NCBI GenBank assembly: GCA_040080145.1
Contig: JBEBJA010000067.1
Span: forward strand, 62,001-126,000
Length of the DNA stretch: 64,000 bases
Reading direction: 5' to 3'
From: JANXVY01 sp040080145
GTDB lineage: Bacteria; Pseudomonadota; Alphaproteobacteria; Rhizobiales; Hyphomicrobiaceae
Shown: positions 24,802 to 33,968 of the stretch, one piece after another
Layout of the letters: each line of letters starts with the position of its first letter
How positions within the stretch are numbered: the first letter of the stretch is position 1
Translations under genes and position numbers: made by a program
Notes under the pieces: generated by a model
What the model saw: the letters and a program-made list of their open reading frames with translations, nothing else
The model's database searches: none
What the model was told of the DNA's origin: nothing

Positions 24802-24927
24802 GCCGCTCTGTTCCAAGATGCATCAGGCGTTGTGCTGTCGTCCCGGGCGCACTAACGTGACACGCTACTTCGGAGCTGGTCAGCCCGCAAGCGGTAGGGA
24901 AGCGTCGCAGGGGCGGTTAGGGAAATC

Positions 24928-27318
24928 ATGGCAAGCGCAGACGAAGCGCAGACATCGCGCGTTTTTTCGGCCGGACTTCACCGGCTGGGCTACTGGGGCT
25001 TGACCTGGCCCTGGCTGGTCGGGCTGTTCGTGATCGCGATTTCGGTGGCCGCTGCCTTCGGCGTCAACAAAATCCGCGTCGACGACAGCTTGTCGGAGCT
25101 TTTCAGGACCAACACGGAAGAATTCAAACGCTACGAAGATATCGACCGCCGGTTCCCGTCGAGCGAGTACGACGTGCTCGTGGTGATCGAAGGCAAAACT
25201 CTGCTTGATCGCCCCCAGCTTCAAGCGTTCGCCCATGTAACGACCGAGCTGCAGCTGGCGGACGGCGTGGCCGGCATCGTGTCGATGCTATCGGCGCGTG
25301 GCAAACCCGACGCGAGCGGGTACTCGCCGCCGATTGTCCCGGAGGAGTTGCCGCCGGTTGGCAAAACGTACGACGACGCGATTGCGGCGCTGCGCAGCAA
25401 CGAGATCGTCGACGGCAAGTTCCTGTCGAAGGACGGGCAATTGTCCATGATCGTGCTGTCGCTCGACCGCAGTATCGTTGCTGAGAAAACCGCCAAGTCG
25501 ATTATCGGCGGCATTGAAGAGACGGTCGCCAACGAACTCAAGGGGTCGGGCCTCACGTTCAAGCTGGCGGGTGCGCCGGTCATGCAGCTTGAAATCCGTA
25601 ATGCAGTCGAGCGCGATCAGTTGCTCTACAACGGGCTCGGCTTGCTTTTCGGCGCGCTGATCGCGATGATCTTTTTCCGCCGCGTGTCGCTGATGCTGGT
25701 TGCGGCGCTACCGCCCGTACTGGCCGTGACATGGTCGCTCGGGCTGCTGGGCTGGATGGGTGTGAAACTCAACCTGTTCCTCAACGTCATGACGCCGCTC
25801 ATCATGGTGATGGGATTTGCCGATAGCATGCAGATGGTGTCGGCCATCCGCATCCGGCTTCGCGAGGGCGATAACCGCTGGGATGCTGTGCGGTTCGCGG
25901 TGGCCGTCGTTGGCCCCGCATGCGTGCTGGCACATGGGACGGCGCTGGTCGCGTTCCTGGCATTGTTGTTTTCAGATTCGGGACTGATCCGCACGTTCGG
26001 CATGGCCGGATCGCTATCGGTCGTGATTTCGTTCGTCGCGGTCATTCTCGTTTTGCCGTTGCTGGGGGTTGTCTTCATCCGCAACGAAGCCGCGCTGGCC
26101 AAAGACCGGTCGCCGGGCGACGCACTGATGGATGGCCTCGGCACGATGGTCGGTGGAATTGTCGATCATGTCGTGCATCGCCCGTTGACCTATTCGGTGC
26201 TGGGGTTTGGATTATTCGCGGTGTTGTCGATGGCGCATCTGCAGCTGGAGCCGCGCTACCGGCTCGCCGATCAAGTGCCCGACCGCGAGCAGGCGCTGGA
26301 CGCCACGGCGCGGATCGACCAGAAGCTGACGGGGGCCAATCCGGTCCACATCATGATCGAATGGACCGACGGAACCAGCGTGTTCTCGCCCGGCCCGATG
26401 CAGGTCATCGGCGATACGCACACCATTTTGGAAAAGACAGCCGGGCTCGGCAATGTCTGGTCGGTCGACAGCTTGCGCCGCTGGCTCAAGACGGAGACCG
26501 GCGACGACGCCATCCCGGTCGTCGAAAGCTACGTGAAGATCTTGCCGGACCATCTGGTGCGGCGGTTCATTGCCAAGGAGGGCAATGCAGCACTCGTGAC
26601 GGGGCGCTTGCCCGACATCGACTCGAGCCAGATTCTGCCGGTCGTCGCAAAGGTCGACAAGGCGCTTGATCCTGTGCGGACAGCGCATCCAGGATACCGC
26701 ATTTCGGTGACCGGGTTGCCAGCGGTTGCGGCCCGAAACTCGGCGCGAATGATTGGCCAGTTGAACGAGAGCATCCCGGCGTGCGTGGCGCTCGTGTCGG
26801 TGCTGTTGGGCTTGGCGTTCTGGTCGCCATTTGTCACGCTGATTGCCGTGCTGCCGGGCTTGTTCCCGGTGGTGGCGGCTGGCTTCTGGCTGTGGATGCG
26901 CGGTGGCGGGCTTGAGTTTGCGTCGGTCGTGGCGCTGCTCGTGGTATTCGGCCTTGGCATCGACGCGCTCATTCATTTTCTCAATCGCTTGCTGATCGAA
27001 GAGGCAAAGCATGAACCAGCCGGTGGGACGCCGCACGAGCAACAGATGGACGCCATCAAACGTGCGCGCGTGCTCGTTGGCCCGGCGATCATCCTGACGA
27101 CCATCGTGCTGGCATTCGGTCTGGGCGTGACCGTGTTCTCCGATCTGCCGTCATTGCGCACGTTCGGCATGGTATGCGCGATCACACTGATGGCCTCGTT
27201 GGTCGCCGATCTGGTATTTCTACCCGCGACAATCATGCTCGCGCGCCAGCTTTGGCCGCTGACGCCGCCACCGCCCGCGCCAGTCCTCCCACCGGACAAG
27301 CGGGTCAGTACGCCTTAG
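24928..27318 (+). CDS. RND superfamily (MMPL) exporter
   Basis: A 796-residue transporter with the RND two-fold layout: membrane helix 1 (about 26-48), a periplasmic domain to about 235, five helices with the G-F-A-D-S segment near 298, an LLG-rich linker, a second helix-periplasmic unit, and five helices with F-G-L-G-I-D-A-L-I-H-F near 675. The G-F-A-D-S and G-I-D-A/H residues are in the proton-relay positions of MMPL proteins. The MMPL subgroup moves lipids, hopanoids or hydrophobic compounds. No periplasmic adaptor is nearby. The substrate is unknown. Confidence 0.85.
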   Translation: MASADEAQTSRVFSAGLHRLGYWGLTWPWLVGLFVIAISVAAAFGVNKIRVDDSLSELFRTNTEEFKRYEDIDRRFPSSEYDVLVVIEGKTLLDRPQLQAFAHVTTELQLADGVAGIVSMLSARGKPDASGYSPPIVPEELPPVGKTYDDAIAALRSNEIVDGKFLSKDGQLSMIVLSLDRSIVAEKTAKSIIGGIEETVANELKGSGLTFKLAGAPVMQLEIRNAVERDQLLYNGLGLLFGALIAMIFFRRVSLMLVAALPPVLAVTWSLGLLGWMGVKLNLFLNVMTPLIMVMGFADSMQMVSAIRIRLREGDNRWDAVRFAVAVVGPACVLAHGTALVAFLALLFSDSGLIRTFGMAGSLSVVISFVAVILVLPLLGVVFIRNEAALAKDRSPGDALMDGLGTMVGGIVDHVVHRPLTYSVLGFGLFAVLSMAHLQLEPRYRLADQVPDREQALDATARIDQKLTGANPVHIMIEWTDGTSVFSPGPMQVIGDTHTILEKTAGLGNVWSVDSLRRWLKTETGDDAIPVVESYVKILPDHLVRRFIAKEGNAALVTGRLPDIDSSQILPVVAKVDKALDPVRTAHPGYRISVTGLPAVAARNSARMIGQLNESIPACVALVSVLLGLAFWSPFVTLIAVLPGLFPVVAAGFWLWMRGGGLEFASVVALLVVFGLGIDALIHFLNRLLIEEAKHEPAGGTPHEQQMDAIKRARVLVGPAIILTTIVLAFGLGVTVFSDLPSLRTFGMVCAITLMASLVADLVFLPATIMLARQLWPLTPPPPAPVLPPDKRVSTP

Positions 27319-27648
27319 AGCATTTTGCGGTTCGGACTGATGGGCGTCTCTCCCTCCACTGTTGTCCCGGACAAGCGCGACCCCTTGGTCGTGCGCAGAT
27401 CCGGGATCTTTACCGCTCGCAATGAGGTAGAGACCCCGGATCAGCCTCGCGCTGCTGACGCACGCGACGCCGTCCGGGGAAACAGTGGAGGGTAAAATTC
27501 GCCCCCGCAACGGTGGCTTGACCCAGTCATGGCGATTCAACGCCGGTGCGATCTGCAACCATCCACATCCTTGTGAAGCGCTGCCACGTTCTCACATCCG
27601 TGGCCTGCTAGTCTGGAGCAAATCGAATCACTGCCGCGAGGATCCGCC
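27319..27648. other. Non-coding gap carrying a REP-like compound repeat
   Basis: 330 bases between the RND transporter and recJ. The first half is a compound repeat (27361-27486); the rest has no recognisable gene or RNA. No open frame has a good start and family. Confidence 0.6.
27361..27486. repeat. Dispersed repeat with ATCCGGGATCTTTACC palindrome (copy 2)
   Basis: Contains TTGTCCCGGACAAGCGCGACC followed by GCGCAGATCCGGGATCTTTACC, then GGTAGAGACCCCGGATC and GCCGTCCGGGGAAACAG. The last parts match copy 1 at 17002-17074. The first part is of the type TTGTCCCGGACAAGC...GATCCGGGA seen as a common Rhizobiales REP-type repeat. Confidence 0.75.
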
Positions 27649-29517
27649 ATGGGCGTTGCCGTTCCTAAATTCAAAAACCGTATCGAACCGGGCCACGATG
27701 GCGATCCGTCGTTGTTTTTGGGGGTCTCCTCGTCGGCGCGGGGATATGCTTGGCGCGAGCGTCTGCCTGCCGCCGCTCACAAACTGGCAGCGGCAATCAG
27801 TCAACAGCACGGCCTGCCGGATTTGCTGGGGCGCGTGCTGGCAGCGCGCGGCGTCGGGCTCGATGACGTAGCGACCGTGCTCGATCCAACGATCAAAGCG
27901 CTGTTGCCAGACCCGGCGAGCTTGCGCGACATGGACAAGGCGTCAGCGCGGCTCGCCGATGCGATCCAGAGTGAACAGCGCGTCGCAATCTTTGGCGACT
28001 ACGACGTCGATGGGGCGTCATCTTCGGCGCTGCTGCACCGGTTTTTGGCCCATCATGGCGTGGCGGCGCGGATCTACATTCCCGACCGGTTGTTTGAAGG
28101 CTACGGCCCGAACGCGACCGCAATCGAGGCACTGATCGCCGAGGGCGCCAAGCTCATCGTAACCGTTGACTGCGGGACCACCAGTTTTGAGCCGCTGGCG
28201 GCCGCCAAGGGCAAGTGCGATGTGCTGGTCATTGATCACCATCAGGCCGACGAGCGTTTGCCGGACGTGCACGCAGTGGTCAATCCCAACCGGCAGGACG
28301 ACATCTCTGGCCAGGGCCATCTGTGCGCGGCGGGCGTCGTGTTCCTGGTGCTGGTCGCAACCATGAAAGAGTTGCGCACGCGCGGCTTCTACGGCGCGGC
28401 CTGCATGCCGCCTGACTTGCTATCGGACCTCGATATCGTGGCTCTTGCCACAGTGTGTGATGTGGTGCCGTTGACGGGCGTCAACCGCGCGTTCGTGACC
28501 AAAGGCCTCCAGGTCATGAAGCGGCGCGAAAACGCCGGGCTCAAGGCATTGTTTGATGCAGCAGGTCTCGATACCGCGCCAAACCCGTATCATCTGGGCT
28601 TTATCTTGGGCCCACGTATCAACGCTGGCGGGCGCATTGGCGATTCAGCACTGGGCTCCAAGCTGCTCGCAACCCATGATCCGGTTGAGGCGGCGCGCAT
28701 TGCCGCGATCCTCGACAAGCTCAACAAGGAGCGCAAGGCGATGGAAACCGCCATGCTGGAGGAGGCCACGGCAATGGCTGACGCCCAGGTGGAGGCAAAC
28801 CCCGACACGCCGCTGGTCATGGTGGGTTCGCCGTCGTGGCATAAGGGGCTGGTCGGCCTGATGGCTTCGCGGCTCGTGGATCGGTTCAAACGGCCGGCCT
28901 GCGTGATCGCATGGGAGACCAACGCTGCCGATGCGGCGCGCACCACGGGCACCGGATCGCTGCGGTCGGTCGCAGGCGTCGATATCGGCGGCGCGGTGCG
29001 GGCTGCCATGGCGTCCGGCGACCTCATCAAGGGCGGCGGACACGCGATGGCGGCAGGCTTGACCGTCGAGCGTGTCAAGGCAGAGGCGCTGCACGCGGCG
29101 CTCTCAGCGCGCATCAAGGACGCGACGGTACGGGCGCGCGTCAATGCGGGGTTAGAGATCGACGGCGCGCTGACGCCAGCCAGCATCAACGACGAGCTAT
29201 TGGCGCTACTGGAACGCGCCGGGCCATACGGCCAGGGCAATCCGACACCGCGATTCGTGTTTCCAGCCCACCGGGTAAAGTTCGCCAAGATCGTCGCCGA
29301 AGCCCATGTGCGTTGCACCTTCGAGTCGAGCGACGGATCGCGCATTGAGGGCGTCGCCTTCCGGGCGGTCGGCCAGCCGCTGGGCGATCTGCTGTTGGGC
29401 AGCGTCAACGCGATGCCGATTCATATCGCCGGAACGGTCAAGCGCGATACCTGGCAGGGGCGCGAGAAGACGGAGTTGATGATTGAGGATGCAGCCGACC
29501 CCAGGAAGCAGGGCTAG
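27649..29517 (+). CDS. recJ: Single-stranded-DNA-specific exonuclease RecJ
   Basis: RecJ degrades single-stranded DNA 5' to 3' in recombination and mismatch repair. The 622-residue protein has the DHH motifs D-Y-D-V-D-G (117-122) and D-H-H (196-198) plus the DHHA1 motif G-G-G-H-A-M-A-A-G near residue 463, and a C-terminal OB-like domain. It is the first gene after the REP gap. Length and motifs agree with the family. Confidence 0.96.
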   Translation: MGVAVPKFKNRIEPGHDGDPSLFLGVSSSARGYAWRERLPAAAHKLAAAISQQHGLPDLLGRVLAARGVGLDDVATVLDPTIKALLPDPASLRDMDKASARLADAIQSEQRVAIFGDYDVDGASSSALLHRFLAHHGVAARIYIPDRLFEGYGPNATAIEALIAEGAKLIVTVDCGTTSFEPLAAAKGKCDVLVIDHHQADERLPDVHAVVNPNRQDDISGQGHLCAAGVVFLVLVATMKELRTRGFYGAACMPPDLLSDLDIVALATVCDVVPLTGVNRAFVTKGLQVMKRRENAGLKALFDAAGLDTAPNPYHLGFILGPRINAGGRIGDSALGSKLLATHDPVEAARIAAILDKLNKERKAMETAMLEEATAMADAQVEANPDTPLVMVGSPSWHKGLVGLMASRLVDRFKRPACVIAWETNAADAARTTGTGSLRSVAGVDIGGAVRAAMASGDLIKGGGHAMAAGLTVERVKAEALHAALSARIKDATVRARVNAGLEIDGALTPASINDELLALLERAGPYGQGNPTPRFVFPAHRVKFAKIVAEAHVRCTFESSDGSRIEGVAFRAVGQPLGDLLLGSVNAMPIHIAGTVKRDTWQGREKTELMIEDAADPRKQG

Positions 29518-29675
29518 CTTGCCTCGTCACACAGCAGTTGCGCGAAAAGTCAGTCCTTTCAGGCCTTAAGTATGTGTGAAAACGTCTGGCATGAGGCTAA
29601 ATCTCGCAACTGTGAGTTTATGTGAGATCAGTGCTTGCAAGGGGCGCGAAACTTTTTTATACGTCCCCTCCTGAT

Positions 29676-29750
29676 GGTCCCTTCGTCTATCGGTTAGGAC
29701 ACCAGATTTTCATTCTGGTAAGGCGAGTTCGATTCTCGCAGGGATCACCA
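29676..29750 (+). tRNA. tRNA-Glu (anticodon TTC)
   Basis: 75-base tRNA: acceptor GGTCCCT pairs with AGGGATC (one G-T), D arm TCGTCTATCGGTTAGGA region, anticodon arm CCAGA TTTTCAT TCTGG with TTC in the loop, T arm GCGAG TTCGATT CTCGC, CCA encoded. Decodes GAA/GAG. No integrase or duplicated 3' end is visible nearby. Confidence 0.97.
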
Positions 29751-29989
29751 TGTCTTTGGTTGTGCGCTTCGAGCAGAGGCTCAGCGGCACGCGTACAAGC
29801 AACCCTTGTCCCGCATCTGTTTGTGATGCTGTTCCAGTCAATCCTGCGTCCACGCCGCTCAAACGAAAAACCACTGCCGCAAGAGCGACAATGGTTTGGC
29901 AAAACGCGAACGTCTTAAAATCAAAGCCTCACCCCGCTCCATAGCGGGGCGAGACCCGGTGAACCAGGGTCCGCACGACCCGCCGCGCC

Positions 29990-30976
29990 TCAGTGAGGTG
30001 GAGCGCTCGAAAGTGCTTCGGGCTTTTCATCGCTCTTATGGCCGCGATCGCGCATTTTGGCGACGAAAGCCCCGATCTCGCCAACGATGCCGCGCCGGAA
30101 CACCAGCACGGTGATGACGAAAATCACGCCCTGAGCGACGAGCACCCAGTCGCCGAGGCCCTTGAGGTAGTTCTGCATGGTGATGATGACGGCGGCACCC
30201 ACGGCCGGCCCTAACACCGTGCCCAGGCCGCCGAGCAGGGTCATCAGCACGACCTCACCTGACATCTGCCACGCAGCGTCTGTCAGCGAGGCAAGCTGGA
30301 ACACCATGGCCTTGGTCGAACCAGCAAGCCCGGCGAGGGCGCCCGAGATCACGAACGCGACCAGCTTGTATTGATCGACGTTGTAGCCGAGCGAAATGGC
30401 GCGCTGCTCGTTCTCGCGAATGGCCTTGAGTACCTGTCCGAAGGGCGAGTGAATCGTCCGGTAGATGATGGCAAAACCCAAGGCGAAAATCGCCAGCACG
30501 AAATAATACATATTGAGGTCGATAGTCAGATCGATGAGGCCGAACAGCGGACGGCGCGGAACGCCCTGGATGCCGTCCTCGCCGTGAGTAAATGGAGCCT
30601 GCAGGCAGAAGAAATAGACCATCTGCGAGAGGGCCAGCGTCACCATGGCGAAGTAAATGCCTTGGCGGCGGATGGCGAGCATACCGGTGACAAGGGCGAG
30701 AACGGCGGCGATGGCGGTGCCAGCGAGTAGGCCGAGTTCGGTCGGCCAGCCCCACTCCTTGACGGCATGGGCCGTAACGTAGGCGGACATGCCAAAGAAC
30801 ATCGCGTGCCCGAACGACAGCAATCCGACGTAGCCGATCAGCAGGTTGAAGGCGGATGCAAACAGCGCGAAGCACAGCACCTTCATGAGGAACACGGGGT
30901 AGACGGCGAACGGGGCAATCAGCAGGAGGGCGAACAGTCCGGCGATGGTGAGAAGTTCAAGGTTTTTGCTGGTCAT
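29990..30976 (-). CDS. livM: Branched-chain amino-acid-type ABC transporter permease LivM
   Basis: A 328-residue permease with about eight to ten membrane segments and the LivM signatures G-Y-V-G-L-L-S-F-G-H-A-M-F-F-G, and R-E-N-E-Q-R-A-I-S-L-G-Y cytoplasmic coupling loop. ATG 30976 is chosen because a GTGAGGG element precedes it and it starts just after livH ends; an earlier ATG at 31003 would overlap livH. Last gene of the five-gene importer operon. Confidence 0.93.
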   Translation of the reverse strand: MTSKNLELLTIAGLFALLLIAPFAVYPVFLMKVLCFALFASAFNLLIGYVGLLSFGHAMFFGMSAYVTAHAVKEWGWPTELGLLAGTAIAAVLALVTGMLAIRRQGIYFAMVTLALSQMVYFFCLQAPFTHGEDGIQGVPRRPLFGLIDLTIDLNMYYFVLAIFALGFAIIYRTIHSPFGQVLKAIRENEQRAISLGYNVDQYKLVAFVISGALAGLAGSTKAMVFQLASLTDAAWQMSGEVVLMTLLGGLGTVLGPAVGAAVIITMQNYLKGLGDWVLVAQGVIFVITVLVFRRGIVGEIGAFVAKMRDRGHKSDEKPEALSSAPPH

Positions 30977-30986
30977 CGTGGTGCCC

Positions 30987-31868
30987 TCACTTCGGCGTGC
31001 CAAATAGCCCTTGCGGGCGGGCGAGCAGCACGATCACCATGATGACGAAGATCACCACGTTCGAGGCCTGCGGATAAAAGACTTTGGTGAGACCTTCAAC
31101 CAGACCGAGGCCGAACCCGGTCAGGATCGAGCCCATGATCGACCCCATGCCGCCGATCACCACGACGGCGAACACGACGATGATGAGGCTTGAACCCATG
31201 AGTGGCGTCACGGAGTAAATAGGGGCGGCCAGCACGCCGGCAAGGCCAGCGAGGGCGACACCGAAACCGTAGGTCAGCGAGAGCATGCGCGGTACATTGA
31301 TGCCGAAGGCCTGGACCAGTTCCGGCCGTTCGGTGGCAGCGCGCAAATAGGAACCGAGCTTCGTGCGCTCGATGGCGTACCAAGTGCCAAGGCAAACGGC
31401 CAGCGAGAACACCACGGCGAACGCGCGGTAATAGGGCAGGAACATGAAGCCCAGATTGACGCCACCCGGCAATGGATTGGGGTAAGGTAAGCCAGAAACG
31501 CCGTATTGATGGCGGAACAGTCCTTCGATGATGAGGGCAAGGCCGAATGTCAGCAGCAGGCCGTAAAGATGGTCGACGTGATAAAGGCGGGATAGGAACA
31601 GCTTCTCGATGATGATCCCGGTGCCACCAACGATCAACGGCACGATCAGGAGTGCCAGCCAGAAGGGAACCCCGGCATAGTTGAGACACATCCAGGCAAC
31701 GAAGGCACCCATCATGTACTGCGCGCCATGGGCGAAGTTGATGACGTTCAACATGCCGAAGATGACAGCGAGCCCAAGACTTAGCAGCGCATAGAACGAG
31801 CCGTTGATAACCCCGAGCAGGAGTTGCCCGAAAAGCGCCTGCGGCGACACGCCTAACAATTCAAACAT
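30987..31868 (-). CDS. livH: Branched-chain amino-acid-type ABC transporter permease LivH
   Basis: A 293-residue membrane permease with the family N-terminus (L-L-G-V-I-N-G-S-F-Y-A-L-L-S-L-G-L-A) and the R-T-K-L-G-S-Y-L-R-A-A-T-E-R-P-E coupling loop. GAAGAGG precedes the ATG. It follows the substrate-binding protein by about 100 bases. Confidence 0.94.
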   Translation of the reverse strand: MFELLGVSPQALFGQLLLGVINGSFYALLSLGLAVIFGMLNVINFAHGAQYMMGAFVAWMCLNYAGVPFWLALLIVPLIVGGTGIIIEKLFLSRLYHVDHLYGLLLTFGLALIIEGLFRHQYGVSGLPYPNPLPGGVNLGFMFLPYYRAFAVVFSLAVCLGTWYAIERTKLGSYLRAATERPELVQAFGINVPRMLSLTYGFGVALAGLAGVLAAPIYSVTPLMGSSLIIVVFAVVVIGGMGSIMGSILTGFGLGLVEGLTKVFYPQASNVVIFVIMVIVLLARPQGLFGTPK

Positions 31869-31971
31869 CGCGACCTCTTCTTATCCCAAATCGCCCTTGG
31901 GCTGAGGGTGGTGTGAGCGGCCACCGGCATCTGTGCCGGTGGCCGCACTTCAGGTGAGGCTTTCCGCAAAC

Positions 31972-33183
31972 TTACTTCGCAGCGAGGGGGCAACCGCCAT
32001 CTGCCATCGGGCGCCAGGCTTCGGAAGCAGGGATTGTCGCGCGGACCTTGTAATAATCGTAAGGACCCTTGCTTTCTTCAGGCTTCTTCACTTCGAACAG
32101 ATACATGTCGTGCAGCTTGCGGCCATCGGCACGGATGCTGCCCTTGCCGTAAAGCGCATCGTCAGTCGGAATTTCCTTCATTTTTGCAACGACAGCAGCG
32201 CCGTCAGCATCGCTCTTCAAGGCCTCGGCGGCCTTCAGGTAGTGCATCACCGACGAGTAGACCCCAGCGTGAACCATGGTCGGATACTTACCACCGTTGG
32301 CTGCTGCGTATTCCTTGGCGAACGCGCGGTTGGCGTCCGTCATGTCCCAGTACCAGGCTTCGGTAAACGTCAGGCCCTGGGTGGTCTTCAGGCCCAGCGA
32401 ATGGATGTCGGAGAGGAACACAAGCAGACCGGCGATTTGCTGGCCACCTTGAACGATACCGAATTCAGACGCCTGCTTGATCGCGTTTGTGGTGTCGGCA
32501 CCGGCATTGGCAAGGCCGATGACTTTTGCCTTGGATGCCTGTGCCTGCAGCAGGAACGACGAGAAGTCCTGCGCCGGGAACGGATGCTTGACGCTGCCGA
32601 CGACCTTGCCGCCGTTCTTGGTCACGACCGCTGCTGTGTCGGCTTCGAGTGCGGCACCGAAGGCGTAGTCGGCGGTCAGGAAGAACCAGCTGTCGCCGCC
32701 GGTCTTGACGACTGCCGAACCCGTGCCGTTGGCGAGCGCGTAGGTGTCGTAGGTCCAGTGGATGGAGTTCGCCGTGCAGGATTTGCCGGAGAGCGCAGAC
32801 GACGCCGCGCCGGATACGAGCGCGACCTTGTTCTTTTCCTTGGCGATGTTGACGACCGCGAGCGCGACCGACGACGTTACGAGGTCGACGATGACGTCCA
32901 CGCCATCGGTGTCAAACCACTGACGGGCGGTGTTGGCGGCGATGTCGGGCTTGTTTTGATGATCGGCCTGGACCACTTCGATCTTCGCGCCGGGCTTCGC
33001 CTTGAGATAGTCCTCGACGGCCTTCTTGGCGGACCAGACCGAACCACCACCCGAAAGATCGGAATAGGTGCCCGAAAGGTCGGTCAGGACGCCGATTTTG
33101 ATGGCGCCGCCGGTGTTTTCGGCATGTGCGCCGGTGGCCAGGCCCATGGCCGTTGCTGCTGCGATCAGTGACTTCATACGCAT
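31972..33183 (-). CDS. ABC transporter periplasmic substrate-binding protein (LivJ/K type)
   Basis: A 403-residue periplasmic binding protein with a signal peptide (A-A-A-T-A-M-G-L-A-T-G-A-H-A, cleavage near residue 21) followed by K-I-G-V-L-T-D-L-S-G-T-Y-S-D, the typical type I periplasmic-binding fold start. It lies between livF and livH in the operon. LivJ-type proteins with this architecture bind amino acids, urea, amides or aromatic acids; the ligand cannot be assigned from sequence. Confidence 0.9.
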   Translation of the reverse strand: MRMKSLIAAATAMGLATGAHAENTGGAIKIGVLTDLSGTYSDLSGGGSVWSAKKAVEDYLKAKPGAKIEVVQADHQNKPDIAANTARQWFDTDGVDVIVDLVTSSVALAVVNIAKEKNKVALVSGAASSALSGKSCTANSIHWTYDTYALANGTGSAVVKTGGDSWFFLTADYAFGAALEADTAAVVTKNGGKVVGSVKHPFPAQDFSSFLLQAQASKAKVIGLANAGADTTNAIKQASEFGIVQGGQQIAGLLVFLSDIHSLGLKTTQGLTFTEAWYWDMTDANRAFAKEYAAANGGKYPTMVHAGVYSSVMHYLKAAEALKSDADGAAVVAKMKEIPTDDALYGKGSIRADGRKLHDMYLFEVKKPEESKGPYDYYKVRATIPASEAWRPMADGGCPLAAK

Positions 33184-33212
33184 TTTGATCGTTCCTTCCG
33201 TTTATTGAACTT

Positions 33213-33968
33213 CTAAACGCCGAGGTATCCCTCGAGCTTTGCTTTGTTGGCCGCGATCTGGCTGTTATCGATCTGGTCGATGACGTGGCCATGTTCGACG
33301 ACGTAGTGGCGGTCCGCAACGGTTGCTGCGAAATGAAAATTCTGTTCGACCAGCAGGATGGTGAAACCCCGGGTCTTCAGGTTGCGAATGATCTCCCCGA
33401 TGTGCTGCACGATAACGGGAGCAAGCCCCTCGGTCGGCTCGTCCAGCATCAGAAATTTAGCCCCGGTACGCAGGATGCGCGCAATGGCGAGCATTTGCTG
33501 TTCGCCCCCAGACAGCTTCGTGCCTTGGCTCGACGCACGCTCCAAAAGCCGTGGAAACAGGCCGTAGATCTCATCCAGGCTCAGCCCGCCAGGAGCGATG
33601 ACCGGGGGAAGAACGAGATTTTCGGTGACGTTCAGGCTCGAAAAGATTCCGCGTTCTTCCGGGCAATAGGCGATGCCGGTGCGTGCGATCTTGTCCGAGC
33701 GCAGACCGATGAGTTCGGTGCCGGCGTGACGGACCGAACCGGTGCGGTTTTTGACGATGCCCATGATGGCGCGCATCGTGGTCGTCTTACCGGCCCCATT
33801 TCGGCCAAGCAGGGTGACGACCTCGCCGGGGCGGACATCGAACGCCATCCCGTGAAGGATGTGGCTTTCGCCGTACCACGCATGCAAATCCCGCACGCTG
33901 AGCAGCGGCGCAATCCCAGCGTCCGGGCCGCCGGCATCTCGACCGGGAACATCGAACAATTGGCTCAT
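33213..33968 (-). CDS. livF: Branched-chain amino-acid-type ABC transporter ATPase LivF
   Basis: A 251-residue ATPase: Walker A G-R-N-G-A-G-K-T-T, signature L-S-G-G-E-Q-Q-M, Walker B F-L-M-L-D-E-P-T-E-G-L-A-P, and the H-loop region. Its ATG overlaps the livG stop by four bases. Energises the importer together with LivG. Confidence 0.95.
   Translation of the reverse strand: MSQLFDVPGRDAGGPDAGIAPLLSVRDLHAWYGESHILHGMAFDVRPGEVVTLLGRNGAGKTTTMRAIMGIVKNRTGSVRHAGTELIGLRSDKIARTGIAYCPEERGIFSSLNVTENLVLPPVIAPGGLSLDEIYGLFPRLLERASSQGTKLSGGEQQMLAIARILRTGAKFLMLDEPTEGLAPVIVQHIGEIIRNLKTRGFTILLVEQNFHFAATVADRHYVVEHGHVIDQIDNSQIAANKAKLEGYLGV

Noticed and set aside
29676..29989. Genomic island at tRNA-Glu
   Set aside because: No integrase, no repeated tRNA 3' end and no shift in gene content nearby.
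31933..33171. Plus-strand 412-residue frame
   Set aside because: It is the antisense shadow of the periplasmic binding protein, which has a signal peptide, a clear fold and operon context.
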